Origin: Paractinoplanes abujensis
Lineage (GTDB): Bacteria; Actinomycetota; Actinomycetes; Mycobacteriales; Micromonosporaceae
Length of the DNA: 64,000 nt
Assembly (NCBI RefSeq): GCF_014204895.1
Contig: NZ_JACHMF010000001.1
Span: 2,108,001-2,172,000, forward strand
Direction: 5' to 3'
In this document: in pieces, positions 28,225 through 37,311 of the stretch
How positions within the stretch are numbered: position 1 is the stretch's first letter
Layout: every line of letters begins with the position of its first letter
Made by a program: the position numbers and the translations under genes
Notes under the pieces: generated by a model
The model's database searches: none
The model's input: the letters and a program-made list of their open reading frames with translations, nothing else
Told to the model about the DNA's origin: nothing

Positions 28225-30177
28225 ATGGCCGGCAATCGGTTCCGTTATGGCGCGTGGCGGGACGGGCCCGACCCGCTCGCCCCGCCGTACGACGTGCGCG
28301 CCGCCGTCGACGAGGTCGGCGAACGCGTCCTCGAGGGCGACAACCTGCGCGACGTGCTCCGCGACCTGATCCGCCGCGGGCCGCGGGACGGCCGCGGGCT
28401 CGACTCGCTGCGCGACCGCGCCCGCCGGATGCGCCGCGACGCCCTGCGCCGGGGCAACCTGGACGGCGCCGTCACCCGGGCCCAGCAGCTGCTCGACCAG
28501 GCCGTGGCCACCGAGCGCGACGAGCTGCGGGCCCGCGACGACGACGGGTCCCGCTTCGCCGAGGCGGTGCTCGACAACCTGCCCCGGTCCACGTCGCGGG
28601 CGGTCGAGGAACTCTCCGACTACAACTGGGCGTCCGACGAGGCCCGCCGGCTCTACCAGCAGATCCTCGACGGGTTGCGCCGCGAGGTGGTCGAGCAGCG
28701 GTTCGCGGGCATGAAGCAGGCCCTCGAACAGGGCGACTTCGACGGCGTCAACGAGATGGTGTCCGACCTCAACGACCTGCTCGAGAAGCACGCCCGCGGC
28801 GAGGACACCGGCGACGCGTTCCAGCAGTTCATGGCCAAGCACGGCCAGTTCTTCCCGGAAAATCCGCAGAACGTCGAGGAGCTCGTCGACTCCCTGGCCC
28901 GGCGGGCCGCGGCGGCCGAGCGGCTCATGCGTTCGCTCAGCCCGCAGCAGCAGGAGGAACTGTCCCGGCTGATGGACCAGGCCCTGGGCGACGGCCCGCT
29001 GCGGGGCCAGCTGGGCCGGATGACCGACAACCTGCGCGCGCTGCGGCCCAACCTGAACTGGGGTCGCGGCGAACGGGTGCGCGGCCCCAACGACCTGGGC
29101 TACGGCGACGCGGCCTCGGCCCTGGGCGAGATCGGCGAACTGGACGAACTGCTCGACCAGCTCGGGCAGGAACATCCGGGGGCCACGCTCGACGACGTGG
29201 ACGTCGACATGGTCGAACGCCAGCTGGGCCGGGGCGCGGCCGACGACGTCCGGCGGCTGCGGGAGCTGGAACGGGAGCTGACCCGTCAGGGCTGGGTGAC
29301 CCGCGACGCCGAGGGCCTCACGCTCTCGCCCAAGGCGCTGCGCCGGCTCGGGCGTACGGCGTTGGCGCAGGTCTTCGACGACCTGTCGGGCCGCAAGCAG
29401 GGGCAGCACGACCTGCGCGACGCCGGAGCGGCGGGCGACCTGATCGGCTCGTCGCGGCGCTGGGAGTTCGGTGACGAGCAGCCCCTCGACGTGGTGCGCA
29501 CCATCGGCAACGCGGTCCGGCGGCGGGCCGGAGCCGGCGGGGTGGGCGTGCTGCCCGTCCGGCTCGAACCCGACGACTTCGAGGTCGCCGAGACCGAGCG
29601 GCGCGCCTCGGCCGCGGTCGCACTGCTGGTCGACCTGTCCTACTCGATGTTCGCCGACGGCCGCTGGGGCCCGATGAAACAGACCGCGCTCGCGCTGTCC
29701 CACCTCGTCGAGACCCAGTTCCCGCAGGACTCGCTGCAGATCATCGGCTTCGGCCCGTACGCGTCGACCCTGTCGCAGGGCCAGCTCGCCGCGATCGAGC
29801 CGTCGATGGAGAAGGGCACCAACCTGCAGCACGCCCTCAACCTGGCCGGCCGGCACCTGCGGCGGCACCCCGGAGCCGAACCGGTCGTGCTGGTCGTCAC
29901 CGACGGCGAACCGACGGCGCACCTCGAGGACGGCGAGGCCAGGTTCTGGTGGCCGCCGCTGCCCGAGACGATCCGCGCCACCGTCCACGAGGTCGATCAC
30001 CTGACGCGGTACGGGGCCACGCTCAACTTCTTCATGCTGGGCGAGGACCCGGGCCTGCAACGCTTCGTGGCCAAGGTCGCCGAACGCAACGGCGGCCGCG
30101 TCTTCAGCCCGGACGCCGAAGAGCTGGGGCGTTATGTCGTTGACGACTACGTGCGGGCGCGCCGGGGGAGACGCTGA
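28225..30177 (+). CDS. VWA domain-containing protein, partner of the MoxR-type ATPase
   Basis: 650 residues. A long helical N-terminal part (residues 1-430), rich in Arg, Asp and Leu, precedes a C-terminal von Willebrand A domain. The MIDAS motif begins at Asp470 (VDLSYSMFADGRWGPM), followed by IIGFGPYAS and VLVVTDGEPTAHL. No membrane segments. It begins 2 bases after the ATPase stop, so expression is coupled. Family knowledge: VWA plus MoxR proteins act together in metal insertion or complex assembly. A perfect 11-bp inverted repeat 22 bases after the stop could end transcription. Confidence 0.92.
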   Translation: MAGNRFRYGAWRDGPDPLAPPYDVRAAVDEVGERVLEGDNLRDVLRDLIRRGPRDGRGLDSLRDRARRMRRDALRRGNLDGAVTRAQQLLDQAVATERDELRARDDDGSRFAEAVLDNLPRSTSRAVEELSDYNWASDEARRLYQQILDGLRREVVEQRFAGMKQALEQGDFDGVNEMVSDLNDLLEKHARGEDTGDAFQQFMAKHGQFFPENPQNVEELVDSLARRAAAAERLMRSLSPQQQEELSRLMDQALGDGPLRGQLGRMTDNLRALRPNLNWGRGERVRGPNDLGYGDAASALGEIGELDELLDQLGQEHPGATLDDVDVDMVERQLGRGAADDVRRLRELERELTRQGWVTRDAEGLTLSPKALRRLGRTALAQVFDDLSGRKQGQHDLRDAGAAGDLIGSSRRWEFGDEQPLDVVRTIGNAVRRRAGAGGVGVLPVRLEPDDFEVAETERRASAAVALLVDLSYSMFADGRWGPMKQTALALSHLVETQFPQDSLQIIGFGPYASTLSQGQLAAIEPSMEKGTNLQHALNLAGRHLRRHPGAEPVVLVVTDGEPTAHLEDGEARFWWPPLPETIRATVHEVDHLTRYGATLNFFMLGEDPGLQRFVAKVAERNGGRVFSPDAEELGRYVVDDYVRARRGRR

Positions 30178-30199
30178 CGATCAAAAGCCGAAAGCCGAT

Positions 30200-30243
30200 G
30201 TCCTCGCGGGGTGGGGGGTACGAACCGTCGCTCCCGCGAGGAC
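30200..30243 (+). terminator. inverted repeat after the MoxR-VWA operon
   Basis: GTCCTCGCGGG (30200-30210) pairs perfectly with CCCGCGAGGAC (30233-30243), an 11-bp GC-rich stem with a 22-base loop. No U-tract follows, which is common for actinobacterial intrinsic-like terminators. It lies 22 bases after the VWA stop and about 130 before the next start. Confidence 0.5.
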
Positions 30244-30374
30244 CCGGCCGGCCCGAGCAGGGCGCTGGCGCGCCCGGAACGCTCGAGCCGGCCGGGCGAC
30301 GTGAGTGAGTGGTTGCGCTCGAGAACCGTGCGCGGGATTGGTGGCACCGGAGGGGCCCCGGGCACAATGCGGGG

Positions 30375-31337
30375 ATGCGGGCGGCCCGGCTGATCAATCT
30401 GGTGCTTCTGTTGCAGGCGCGGGGGACGATGACCGCGGCCGAGCTGGCGGCTGAGCTCGAAGTTTCGGAGCGCACGGTCTATCGGGACGTCGTCGCGCTG
30501 TCGGCGGCGGGTGTGCCGGTCTACGCCCAGCAGGGCCGGGTCGGTGGGTATCGGCTCGTGGACGGCTACCGGACCCGGCTGACCGGTTTGTCGCGGGCCG
30601 AGGCGGAGGCGTTGTTCCTGGCGGGGCTGCCCGGACCGGCCCGCGAGATGGGCATGACCGAGGCGGCGGAGACGGCCCGGCTCAAGATCCTGGCGGCGTT
30701 GCCGGCGGGGCTGCAGGAGGCGTCGGAGCGGGCCGGGCAGCGGTTCCACCTGGACGCGCCGGGCTGGTTCCACGATCCGCAGACGCCGCCGGTGCTGGCG
30801 GGACTGGCGCAGGCCGTGTGGCACGACCAGGAACTGGCGATCACCTATCAGCGGCACGACGAGGTGACCCGTACGGTCTCGCCGTACGGGCTGGTCCTCA
30901 AGAACGGCGTCTGGTATCTCGTCGGCCAGGTGGGGGAGGACCTGCGCACCTATCGCGCCGACCGGATCACCGGGGCCGAGCCGACCGGGCGGCGGTTCGA
31001 GCGGGACGCGGCCTTCGCGCTCCAGGAGTTCTGGGCCGAGCGGGCCGTCGCGTTCGTGCGGCAGATGCTGCGTGAGGTCATCACGATCCGGCTCAGCCCG
31101 GACGGCGTACGGGTGCTGCGGTTCGTGGCCGAGACGATCGCGTACGACGAGGCGATGGTGGAGGCGGACCGGCCGGATCCGCAGGGGTGGGTGCGGACCC
31201 GGCTGCGGGTGGAGTCGCTCGACGTCGCCTACTCGTACATGCTGCGGCTCGGCCCGCACGTGGAGGTGCTCGAACCCCAAGCGCTGCGCACGCGGACGGC
31301 CGAGGCAGCGCAAAGAACCATGGACCTCTACCGGTAG
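30375..31337 (+). CDS. WYL domain transcriptional regulator
   Basis: 320 residues from the ATG at 30375. The N-terminal winged HTH (DeoR-like) reads RLINLVLLLQARGTMTAAELA, then EVSERTVYRDVVALSAAGVP and GRVGGYRLVDGYRTRLTGLS. The WYL domain (about 130-220) has ITYQRHDEVTRTVSPYGLVLK and WYLVGQVGEDLRTYRADRI. WYL regulators sense nucleic acid or small ligands and control DNA-damage, defence or metabolic genes. The target here may be the convergent SDR or itself; no operator was identified. Confidence 0.93.
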   Translation: MRAARLINLVLLLQARGTMTAAELAAELEVSERTVYRDVVALSAAGVPVYAQQGRVGGYRLVDGYRTRLTGLSRAEAEALFLAGLPGPAREMGMTEAAETARLKILAALPAGLQEASERAGQRFHLDAPGWFHDPQTPPVLAGLAQAVWHDQELAITYQRHDEVTRTVSPYGLVLKNGVWYLVGQVGEDLRTYRADRITGAEPTGRRFERDAAFALQEFWAERAVAFVRQMLREVITIRLSPDGVRVLRFVAETIAYDEAMVEADRPDPQGWVRTRLRVESLDVAYSYMLRLGPHVEVLEPQALRTRTAEAAQRTMDLYR

Positions 31338-32245
31338 CCGGTTACGTCGGCGGGCTTGCCGGGGTCCTGCACCTCGACGAGGTAGCGCCAGGCGTCGGGC
31401 CGGCTCCCGTCGAGGTCGGTGAAGCCGTACACCCGGGCCAGCTCACCGCTCGAGGTGGACTTGCCGTTCCAGCGTGCCCGGCCGGGGTCGGCGGCCAGGG
31501 CGGCCACGGCCCGGCCCACGTACGCGGGGGATTCCGAGATCGCGAAGTGGGGTTCCCGCGCGGCACCGTCAAGCCAGTTGTCCTCGGTCACGCCGAAGTG
31601 GTCGAGCATCATCTCGGAGCGCAGCCAGCCCGGGGTGAGCGCGACCGACGTGCCGCCGTGCGGGGCGAGTTCCTGCGCCCAGGCGAACGCGAGCCGGTTC
31701 ACCGCCGTCTTGGCCAGGTCGTAGAAGACCGACAGCCGGTAGTTGGCCTCGTTGTAGGCCGTGGTGCCGTCGCCCATCTCGACGACGAGACCGCCCGGGT
31801 TGCGGATCAGCAGCGGCATCGCGAAGTGCGCGGTCGTGATGTGCGTGTCGACGGCCAGGCGCAGCAGCCGGAAGCCGTTGTCGAGCGACTGCTCCCAGAC
31901 GGGTTTGTTCCAGGTCGCCAGGGGGTCTCCGCCCCACACGTCGTTGACCAGCACGTCGAGCCGCCCCTGCTCGTCGTCGATCCGCTGCACGAGGTCGGCC
32001 ACCCGGGAGGGGACGAGGTGGTCGACGGCGACCGCGATGCCCGTGCCGCCGGCCGCGGTGACCAGGTCCGCGGTCTCCTCGATCGTCTCGGGCCGGTTCA
32101 TCTCGGAGCGCTGCCCGCGGGTGCTGCGCCCGGTCGCGTACACGGTCGCCCCGGCCGCCCCCAGCTGCACCGCGATCTGCCGCCCGGCGCCGCGGGTGGC
32201 CCCGGCCACGAGTGCGATCTTGCCGGTCAATGGTTGTTCTGCCAT
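31328..32245 (-). CDS. short-chain dehydrogenase/reductase
   Basis: 305 residues, ATG at 32245. NAD(P)-binding glycine motif: ALVAGATRGAGRQIAVQLGAAGATV, with the TGRS segment next suggesting NADP. The catalytic Tyr-x3-Lys is in VFYDLAKTAVNRLA. An insertion (RSTRGQRSEMNRPETIEET) and the C-terminal WNGKSTSSGELARVYGFTD are typical of a subgroup of actinobacterial SDRs. Its 3' end overlaps the 3' end of the WYL gene by 10 bases. The substrate is unknown. Confidence 0.92.
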   Translation of the reverse strand: MAEQPLTGKIALVAGATRGAGRQIAVQLGAAGATVYATGRSTRGQRSEMNRPETIEETADLVTAAGGTGIAVAVDHLVPSRVADLVQRIDDEQGRLDVLVNDVWGGDPLATWNKPVWEQSLDNGFRLLRLAVDTHITTAHFAMPLLIRNPGGLVVEMGDGTTAYNEANYRLSVFYDLAKTAVNRLAFAWAQELAPHGGTSVALTPGWLRSEMMLDHFGVTEDNWLDGAAREPHFAISESPAYVGRAVAALAADPGRARWNGKSTSSGELARVYGFTDLDGSRPDAWRYLVEVQDPGKPADVTGYR

Positions 32246-32316
32246 GCCGCCGACTCTTCCGCCAAAACCTGACAGCCGGTGTCCGTCTTTCCGCACCCCG
32301 CGTCGCACCGATAAAA

Positions 32317-32335
32317 CTAGGTTCCTAGGATGGCG
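32317..32335. promoter_or_regulatory. CCTAGG-type palindromic motif upstream of the SDR
   Basis: CTAGGTTCCTAGGATGGCG lies 72 bases upstream of the SDR start (read on the minus strand). A near copy, CTAGCTTCCTAGGACGCCG, occurs at 58615-58633 upstream of a minus-strand unknown gene. Two such copies in comparable positions suggest a shared operator; the regulator is unknown. Confidence 0.35.
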
Positions 32336-32509
32336 GACACGATGTGCGACACGTGACGGGTCCGCGACTCGGATTCTGAAGCTCGTTATAGTTGCTCGGC
32401 GAGTGGCCGGTGGGGGGCCCGGGCGTCGGGGGACGCGTGCATCCGGGCCGGCGTATGCCGGGGTCAGGCCGGGTCGTTGCCCGGCTCCGGAGGGGGAGAG
32501 GAAGTCGCG

Positions 32510-33112
32510 ATGTCGCAGCAGCCTGCGCCGTCCGTCGCTGCCCCGTCCAACCGGATCTGGACGATCCCGAACGTCATCAGCTTCATCCGCCTGCTCGGCG
32601 TGCCGCTCTTCCTGTACCTTCTGCTCGGTCCGCAGCACGACGTGGCCGCGGTGATCGTGCTGGCCGTGGGCGGCACCACCGACTGGGTCGACGGCTACGT
32701 GGCCCGGCGGATGAATTCGGTGAGCCGGCTCGGTGAGCTGCTCGACCCGTTCGCCGACCGCCTCTACATCCTGGCCACGCTGATCGGCTTCACCGTGCGC
32801 GGCGTCGTGCCGTACTGGCTGACCGGTGCCCTGCTGCTGCGGGAGGCCGTGCTGGCCGTGGCCCTGCTGGGGCTGCGCCGGCACGGGTTCGGCCCGCCGC
32901 CCGTGCACTACGTGGGCAAGACCGGCACGTTCGTGCTGCTGGCGGCGTTCCCGGTGATCCTGCTGGCCGCGGCCGTGCCGTCGATCGACTCCTGGGCCGG
33001 CCCGATCGGGTGGGGCCTGGCCTGGTGGGCACTTGGGCTCTACTGGGCGGCCGGTGTCCTCTATCTGGCGCAGACCGTGCAATTGCTGCGGTCCTCCCGG
33101 ACGGCCCCGTGA
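32510..33112 (+). CDS. CDP-alcohol phosphatidyltransferase (PgsA2-like)
   Basis: 200 residues from the ATG at 32510, after a GGGGGAGAGGAAG site. The family signature D-x2-DG-x2-AR-x8-G-x3-D-x3-D is intact in DWVDGYVARRMNSVSRLGEL with LDPFADR. Four to five membrane helices follow. It makes a phospholipid from CDP-diacylglycerol and an alcohol; the position before DUF881 genes matches M. tuberculosis pgsA2 (Rv1822). First gene of the conserved cluster; its TGA overlaps the next ATG. Confidence 0.93.
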   Translation: MSQQPAPSVAAPSNRIWTIPNVISFIRLLGVPLFLYLLLGPQHDVAAVIVLAVGGTTDWVDGYVARRMNSVSRLGELLDPFADRLYILATLIGFTVRGVVPYWLTGALLLREAVLAVALLGLRRHGFGPPPVHYVGKTGTFVLLAAFPVILLAAAVPSIDSWAGPIGWGLAWWALGLYWAAGVLYLAQTVQLLRSSRTAP

Positions 33113-34038
33113 TGCCGGACGCCGACGAGCAGCCCTCGAAGCGGACCTTCCAGCCCGACTTCCTGACGGAGCTGTTCCGTAATCCGCTCGACCCCGGCTA
33201 CGCCGACGCGGCCGCCCGCAAGCAGCGCGACGGCGAACCGACCGGCGTGCGCAAGAAGCTGTCCAGCGGCGCGCTCGCGGTGACCCTGGTCGCGCTGGGT
33301 GTCCTGCTGGTGATGGCGTACAAGCAGACGGTCAAGGACGAGCCGGCCCGGACGACGGCCCGCGCCGAACTGGTCCAGCAGGTGCAGAACCGCCGGGAGA
33401 CGACCGCCGAGCTGCAGGACCGGGCCGACAAGCTGGCCGACGAGGTGTCCGACCTGCGCGAGGCCGAGCTCACCGACGACGAGGTGCAGCGGCTGCGCGA
33501 CACCGAGGCAGCGACCGGTCTGGCCGCGGTGCGCGGCTCGGGCGCCACGATCACGGTGGGCGACGGCCCCACGCCGGTCGACCCGGTCACCGGTGAGCGC
33601 AACACGGTGGCCCGGGTCAAGGACTCCGACCTGCAGCTGGCCGCGAACGCGTTGTGGTCGCTGGGGGCCGAGGCGATCGCCATCAACGGGCAGCGGCTGA
33701 CCGCGACGTCGACGATCCGGCAGGCCGGCGAGGCGATCCTGGTCGACCTGCGGCCGGTCACCACCCCGTACGAGGTGGTCGCACTCGGCCCCGGCGACCT
33801 GGCCCGCGATTTCCGGTCGGGCTACGCGGGCCGGTTCTTCGACCAGCTGTCGGCCAAGTACGGCATGTCCTTCGACGCCCGCGAGACCACCGATGTGCGG
33901 CTCGACGCGGCGACCGAGCTCAAGCTGCGGGTGGCTCAGCCCTCCACGCCGCCGCCCGCCCTCTCGACCCTGACTTCTCCCGGTTCGGCCTCCTCCCCGG
34001 CCGAGCCGTCCCGCTCGACGTCGGAAGGCGGCCGATGA
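33112..34038 (+). CDS. DUF881 family membrane protein
   Basis: 308 residues; ATG at 33112 overlaps the previous stop. A cytoplasmic N-terminus (~50 residues), one membrane helix (LAVTLVALGVLLVMAYKQTV), a coiled coil (AELVQQVQNRRETTAELQD and on) and the DUF881 domain (GLAAVRGSGATITVGDGPTP, then DLQLAANALWSLGAEAIAIN). DUF881 proteins occur in a conserved arrangement with a small basic protein in actinobacteria and Firmicutes, near cell-division or envelope genes; their role is not established. A Ser/Pro-rich tail follows. Stop overlaps the next ATG (ATGA). Confidence 0.92.
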   Translation: MPDADEQPSKRTFQPDFLTELFRNPLDPGYADAAARKQRDGEPTGVRKKLSSGALAVTLVALGVLLVMAYKQTVKDEPARTTARAELVQQVQNRRETTAELQDRADKLADEVSDLREAELTDDEVQRLRDTEAATGLAAVRGSGATITVGDGPTPVDPVTGERNTVARVKDSDLQLAANALWSLGAEAIAINGQRLTATSTIRQAGEAILVDLRPVTTPYEVVALGPGDLARDFRSGYAGRFFDQLSAKYGMSFDARETTDVRLDAATELKLRVAQPSTPPPALSTLTSPGSASSPAEPSRSTSEGGR

Positions 34039-34367
34039 TCGCCGTACTCGCCCTGATCGCCGGTGTCGCCCTGGGCATCGTGTTCGATCCCACCGTGCCG
34101 GTGGTCCTGCAGCCCTATTTGCCGATCGCGGTGGTGGCGGCGCTGGACGCGGTGTTCGGCGGGGTGCGGGCGCGGCTCGACGGCATCTTCGACGACAAGC
34201 AGTTCGTCGTCTCGTTCATCTCGAACGTGCTGGTGGCCGCGCTGATCGTGTATCTCGGCGACCAGCTCGGCGTGGGCACCCAGCTCTCCACGGGCGTCGT
34301 GGTCGTCCTCGGCGTGCGCATCTTCGGCAATGTGGCGGCGATCCGCCGGCACCTGTTCCGGGCCTGA
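34035..34367 (+). CDS. sbp: small basic family protein (DUF1290, Sbp-like)
   Basis: 110 residues with three hydrophobic segments: IAVLALIAGVALGIVF, YLPIAVVAALDAVFGGV and VVSFISNVLVAALIVYLGDQ. The sequence DKQFVVSFISN and the C-terminal VLGVRIFGNVAAIRRHLF are typical of the small basic protein family, always found between or beside DUF881 genes. Coupled to both neighbours (4-base overlap upstream, 11-base gap downstream). Role unknown; co-conservation implies a membrane complex. Confidence 0.92.
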   Translation: MIAVLALIAGVALGIVFDPTVPVVLQPYLPIAVVAALDAVFGGVRARLDGIFDDKQFVVSFISNVLVAALIVYLGDQLGVGTQLSTGVVVVLGVRIFGNVAAIRRHLFRA

Positions 34368-34378
34368 TCGGGGGAGTG

Positions 34379-35413
34379 ATGACCGACCAGAACGAGCCCG
34401 AGCCGGGCATGCCGGCCGCGGGTCGCAAACCGCCGCCCGGCGACGAGGAACCGACGGAGGTGCGGCCGGCGCCGGCCGCCATGGACTCCCGGACCGTCGA
34501 GCTGGACGGGCCGACGCGGCCGCTGTCCGTGCCGCGCGAGACGCCGCCGGTGCCGTCACCCGATCCAGTGACACCGGAGCAGTCGGCACAACCCGATCCG
34601 GGCGAGACCACGCGGGTGCTCGAACCGCCGGTCAAGGCGCCCGAACCGGACCCTGAGCCGGCCCCGGTCGAGGAGCGGTCCGAGCCCGTACGGCAAGAAG
34701 CTCCTCCCGGTGCCCGCGGGCTCTTCCAGAAGCGGCCCAGCTCGGCCGGAGCGCTGATCCTGGTGCTGCTGGCGTTGTTCGGGTTCACGCTGGCGGTGCA
34801 GCTCAAGAGCAACGACAGCGACGAGGGCCTGGCCGGCGCGCGTCAGGAGGACCTGGTGCGCATCCTGAGCGACCTGGAGGCGCGCGACAGCCGCCTGCAG
34901 AGCGAGATCAGCGCCCTGGAGACCAGCCAGCGTCAGCTCACCTCGGGCGTGGCGGGCCGGCAGGCGGCGCTGGCCGAGGCGCAGAAGCGTTCCGACGAGC
35001 TGGGCCTGCTGGCGGGCACCCTGGCCGGGCGCGGTCCGGGTCTGCGGATCGTGATCGACGGGGTCAAGGCCGGCGCGATCCTCAACACGGTGCAGGAGTT
35101 GCGCGGCGCCGGTGGTGAGGTGATGCAGATCGCCGGGGCGGGCGGCCGGCCCGTACGGATCGTGGCGTCGAGCTATTTCGTCGACGCCGAGGGCGGCGGC
35201 ATCGTGGCCGACGGTCAGGGCCTGTCCGGGCCGTACGTGCTGACCGTGATCGGGCAGCCGTCGGTCATGCAGACGGCGCTGCAGATCCCGGGCGGGGTGG
35301 TGGCGTCGGTGAACAGTGACGGCGGTAGCGTGACGTTGGAACAACGGACCTTGGTCGAAGTGACCGCGATCCGGGACGCCAAGACCATGCAATACGCACG
35401 TCCGGCCTCCTGA
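34379..35413 (+). CDS. DUF881 family membrane protein (second copy)
   Basis: 344 residues from the ATG at 34379 (GTG one codon earlier is possible) after GGGGGAG. A long Pro/Glu-rich cytoplasmic region (~1-120) includes repeated P-E/D-P motifs and threonines that could be phosphorylated. Then a membrane helix (GALILVLLALFGFTLAVQL), a coiled coil (DLEARDSRLQSEISALETSQ) and the DUF881 domain (GRGPGLRIVIDGVKAGAILN, QELRGAGGEVMQIAGAGGRP). Same arrangement as Rv1825. Paralogue of the gene two positions upstream. Confidence 0.92.
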   Translation: MTDQNEPEPGMPAAGRKPPPGDEEPTEVRPAPAAMDSRTVELDGPTRPLSVPRETPPVPSPDPVTPEQSAQPDPGETTRVLEPPVKAPEPDPEPAPVEERSEPVRQEAPPGARGLFQKRPSSAGALILVLLALFGFTLAVQLKSNDSDEGLAGARQEDLVRILSDLEARDSRLQSEISALETSQRQLTSGVAGRQAALAEAQKRSDELGLLAGTLAGRGPGLRIVIDGVKAGAILNTVQELRGAGGEVMQIAGAGGRPVRIVASSYFVDAEGGGIVADGQGLSGPYVLTVIGQPSVMQTALQIPGGVVASVNSDGGSVTLEQRTLVEVTAIRDAKTMQYARPAS

Positions 35414-35450
35414 TGAGGGCGCCGGGAATCGTGACAACGGGAGAGAACGC

Positions 35451-35831
35451 GTGATTCCTGAGGACCTGCGGTACACGGCGGAACACGAGTGGGTGGCCGG
35501 CGACGGCAGCGGGCCCGTGCGGGTGGGCATCACTCATTTCGCGCAGGATGCACTGGGCGACATCGTGTTCGTGCAGCTGCCCGACGAGGGCACCGAGGTG
35601 GCGGCGGGCGACTCGCTCGGCGAGATCGAGTCGACCAAGAGCGTGTCGGAGATCTACGCCCCGCTGGCGGGCACGATCGTTGCCAAGAACGCCTCGCTGA
35701 CCGACGAGCCCGAGTTGATCAACGCCGAGCCCTACGCGGCGGGCTGGCTGGTCGAGATCGCGCCGGCCGATTCCGGCGCGGTGGCGCAGTTGCTCGACGC
35801 CGATGCCTATAAAGCCTTGACGGAGAACTGA
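35451..35831 (+). CDS. gcvH: glycine cleavage system H protein
   Basis: 126 residues from the GTG at 35451, with GGGAGAG upstream. The lipoyl carrier Lys63 is in GEIESTKSVSEIYAPL, and the fold blocks PVRVGITHFAQDALGDIVF and EPYAAGWLVEIAP are complete. It shuttles the aminomethyl group between the P and T proteins. The P protein gene is at the far right of this window, about 26 kb away, and no gcvT is visible, so the pathway genes are dispersed. Confidence 0.97.
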   Translation: MIPEDLRYTAEHEWVAGDGSGPVRVGITHFAQDALGDIVFVQLPDEGTEVAAGDSLGEIESTKSVSEIYAPLAGTIVAKNASLTDEPELINAEPYAAGWLVEIAPADSGAVAQLLDADAYKALTEN

Positions 35832-35851
35832 TTCCCGTCAGTGTGTCCGGT

Positions 35852-35889
35852 TGCCCCGCGATATTGGCCCTGACTAGGGTTGCGGGGCA
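35852..35889 (+). terminator. possible hairpin terminator after gcvH
   Basis: TGCCCCGC (35852-35859) and GCGGGGCA (35882-35889) form an 8-bp stem with a 22-base loop, followed by a T-richer stretch (CCTTGTTATCTCTTT). It lies 20 bases after the gcvH stop and 110 before garA, so it may separate the two transcription units. Confidence 0.4.
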
Positions 35890-35997
35890 CAACCTTGTTA
35901 TCTCTTTGAAACCGATAGTCGTGCGTCCAAGCCTTACGGCGCGGCCGGGGGAGACCTTTGCCGCACGCCACGACCAACTGATCCGTGAGGTGGTCCG

Positions 35998-36444
35998 ATG
36001 ACGCGCCCAGACGACGAGTTCCCCCCACTCGACGTCACGTCCACGCTGAACCTCGGCGCCCTCGACGAGGTGCTCGAGGGTCCCGACACCGACGTGGTGC
36101 CGAGCCGCATGTCGGCCTCGCTCCCGCCCGGGATGGCGCTGCTGGTGGTGCGCCGGGGTCCCAACGCGGGCGCCCGCTTCCTGCTGGACCACGACGTGAC
36201 GACCAGTGGACGTCACCCCGACAGTGACATCTTCCTCGACGACGTGACGGTCTCGCGCCGCCACGCCGAGTTCCACCGCGACGGCGGCACGTTCACGGTG
36301 CGCGACGTGGGTTCGCTCAACGGCACCTACGTCAACCGGGAGCGGGTCGAGGCGGCCACGCTCAGCAACGGCGACGAGGTCCAGATCGGCAAGTTCCGGC
36401 TGGTGTTCATCGCTGGTCCGCGGCCCGAGGCCGAGGGCAGCTAG
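35998..36444 (+). CDS. garA: FHA domain regulator, GarA/OdhI-like
   Basis: 148 residues. The N-terminal LDVTSTLNLG (Thr14, Thr16) corresponds to the kinase-phosphorylated threonine region of GarA/OdhI. The FHA domain (about 45-140) shows TSGRHPDSDIFLDDVTVSRR, HAEF and DVGSLNGTYVNRERV. In mycobacteria and corynebacteria this protein, switched by Ser/Thr kinases PknB/PknG, inhibits 2-oxoglutarate dehydrogenase and controls glutamate metabolism. Position between gcvH and the MerR gene is the same as Rv1827. No kinase is in this window. Confidence 0.93.
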   Translation: MTRPDDEFPPLDVTSTLNLGALDEVLEGPDTDVVPSRMSASLPPGMALLVVRRGPNAGARFLLDHDVTTSGRHPDSDIFLDDVTVSRRHAEFHRDGGTFTVRDVGSLNGTYVNRERVEAATLSNGDEVQIGKFRLVFIAGPRPEAEGS

Positions 36445-36446
36445 GG

Positions 36447-37190
36447 GTGTCTGTGTCGGGGGCGGCCGCGCGCGACCCGGGGGCCTCGCGTCCCCAGGGC
36501 GGGCGTGAGCCTGCGCTGATGAGCATCGGGGAGGTGCTGGCCCATCTGCGCACCGAGTTCCCCGACACCACGATCTCCAAGTTGCGGTTCCTGGAGGCGG
36601 AGGGGCTGGTCGATCCTCAGCGCACCGCCTCCGGGTACAGGAAGTACTCGTGGAACGACGTGGCGCGGCTGAGGTTCGTCCTCACCGCGCAACGCGATCA
36701 GTATCTTCCGCTGCGGGTGATCCGCGAGCAGCTCGACCGCATGGAGTCCGAGGAGCCGGTGGCGCCGAGCCGCCCGGCCCTGGTCGCCGTGGGGGCCGAG
36801 AAGGCGGCTGATCCGTCCGACACCCGGGTCCCCCGGGAGGATGTGATGGAGCGCACGGGCGCCCCGGCCGAGCTGCTCGACGAGCTCGAGCGCATGGGCC
36901 TGGTCACCGCGCGGCCGCCGGGGTGGTACGACGGCGATGCCGTGGTCATCGTCGAGGCCGTGGTGGGTCTCACGAAGTACGGGTTGGAAGTGCGTCATCT
37001 GCGCGGGTTCCGGGCCGCCGCGGATCGTGAGGTAGGCCTGTTCACGCAGCTCCTGGCGCCGCTGGTGCGCCAGAGCGACCCGGCCGCACGGGCCCGGGCC
37101 AATGAGACGGCCCGGGATCTGCAGGCGCTCTCACAGCGTCTGCATGCTGCATTGGTCCGGGCCGGGCTGCGCGGCGAACTCGGTCGCTGA
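36447..37190 (+). CDS. ftsR: MerR family regulator FtsR-like
   Basis: 247 residues; GTG at 36447, 2 bases after the garA stop. The MerR-type HTH starts near residue 25 with LMSIGEVLAHLRTEFPDTTI, SKLRFLEAEGLVDPQRTASG and YRKYSWNDVARLRFVL. A second region (RTGAPAELLDELERMGLV) follows. It corresponds to Rv1828 and corynebacterial FtsR, an activator linked to ftsZ expression. The effector domain is helical without an obvious ligand site. Confidence 0.88.
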   Translation: MSVSGAAARDPGASRPQGGREPALMSIGEVLAHLRTEFPDTTISKLRFLEAEGLVDPQRTASGYRKYSWNDVARLRFVLTAQRDQYLPLRVIREQLDRMESEEPVAPSRPALVAVGAEKAADPSDTRVPREDVMERTGAPAELLDELERMGLVTARPPGWYDGDAVVIVEAVVGLTKYGLEVRHLRGFRAAADREVGLFTQLLAPLVRQSDPAARARANETARDLQALSQRLHAALVRAGLRGELGR

Positions 37191-37311
37191 GGCCGGTTCG
37201 CCTAGGCTTTCCAAGGGTATGCGGCACCGGTGGGATCCGGACGGCGTGCGTGTACCGTGCAGGATAGGGGCAGCCGTTGCGGGCGGCGCGAAAACGACAC
37301 GGAGGCGGGCG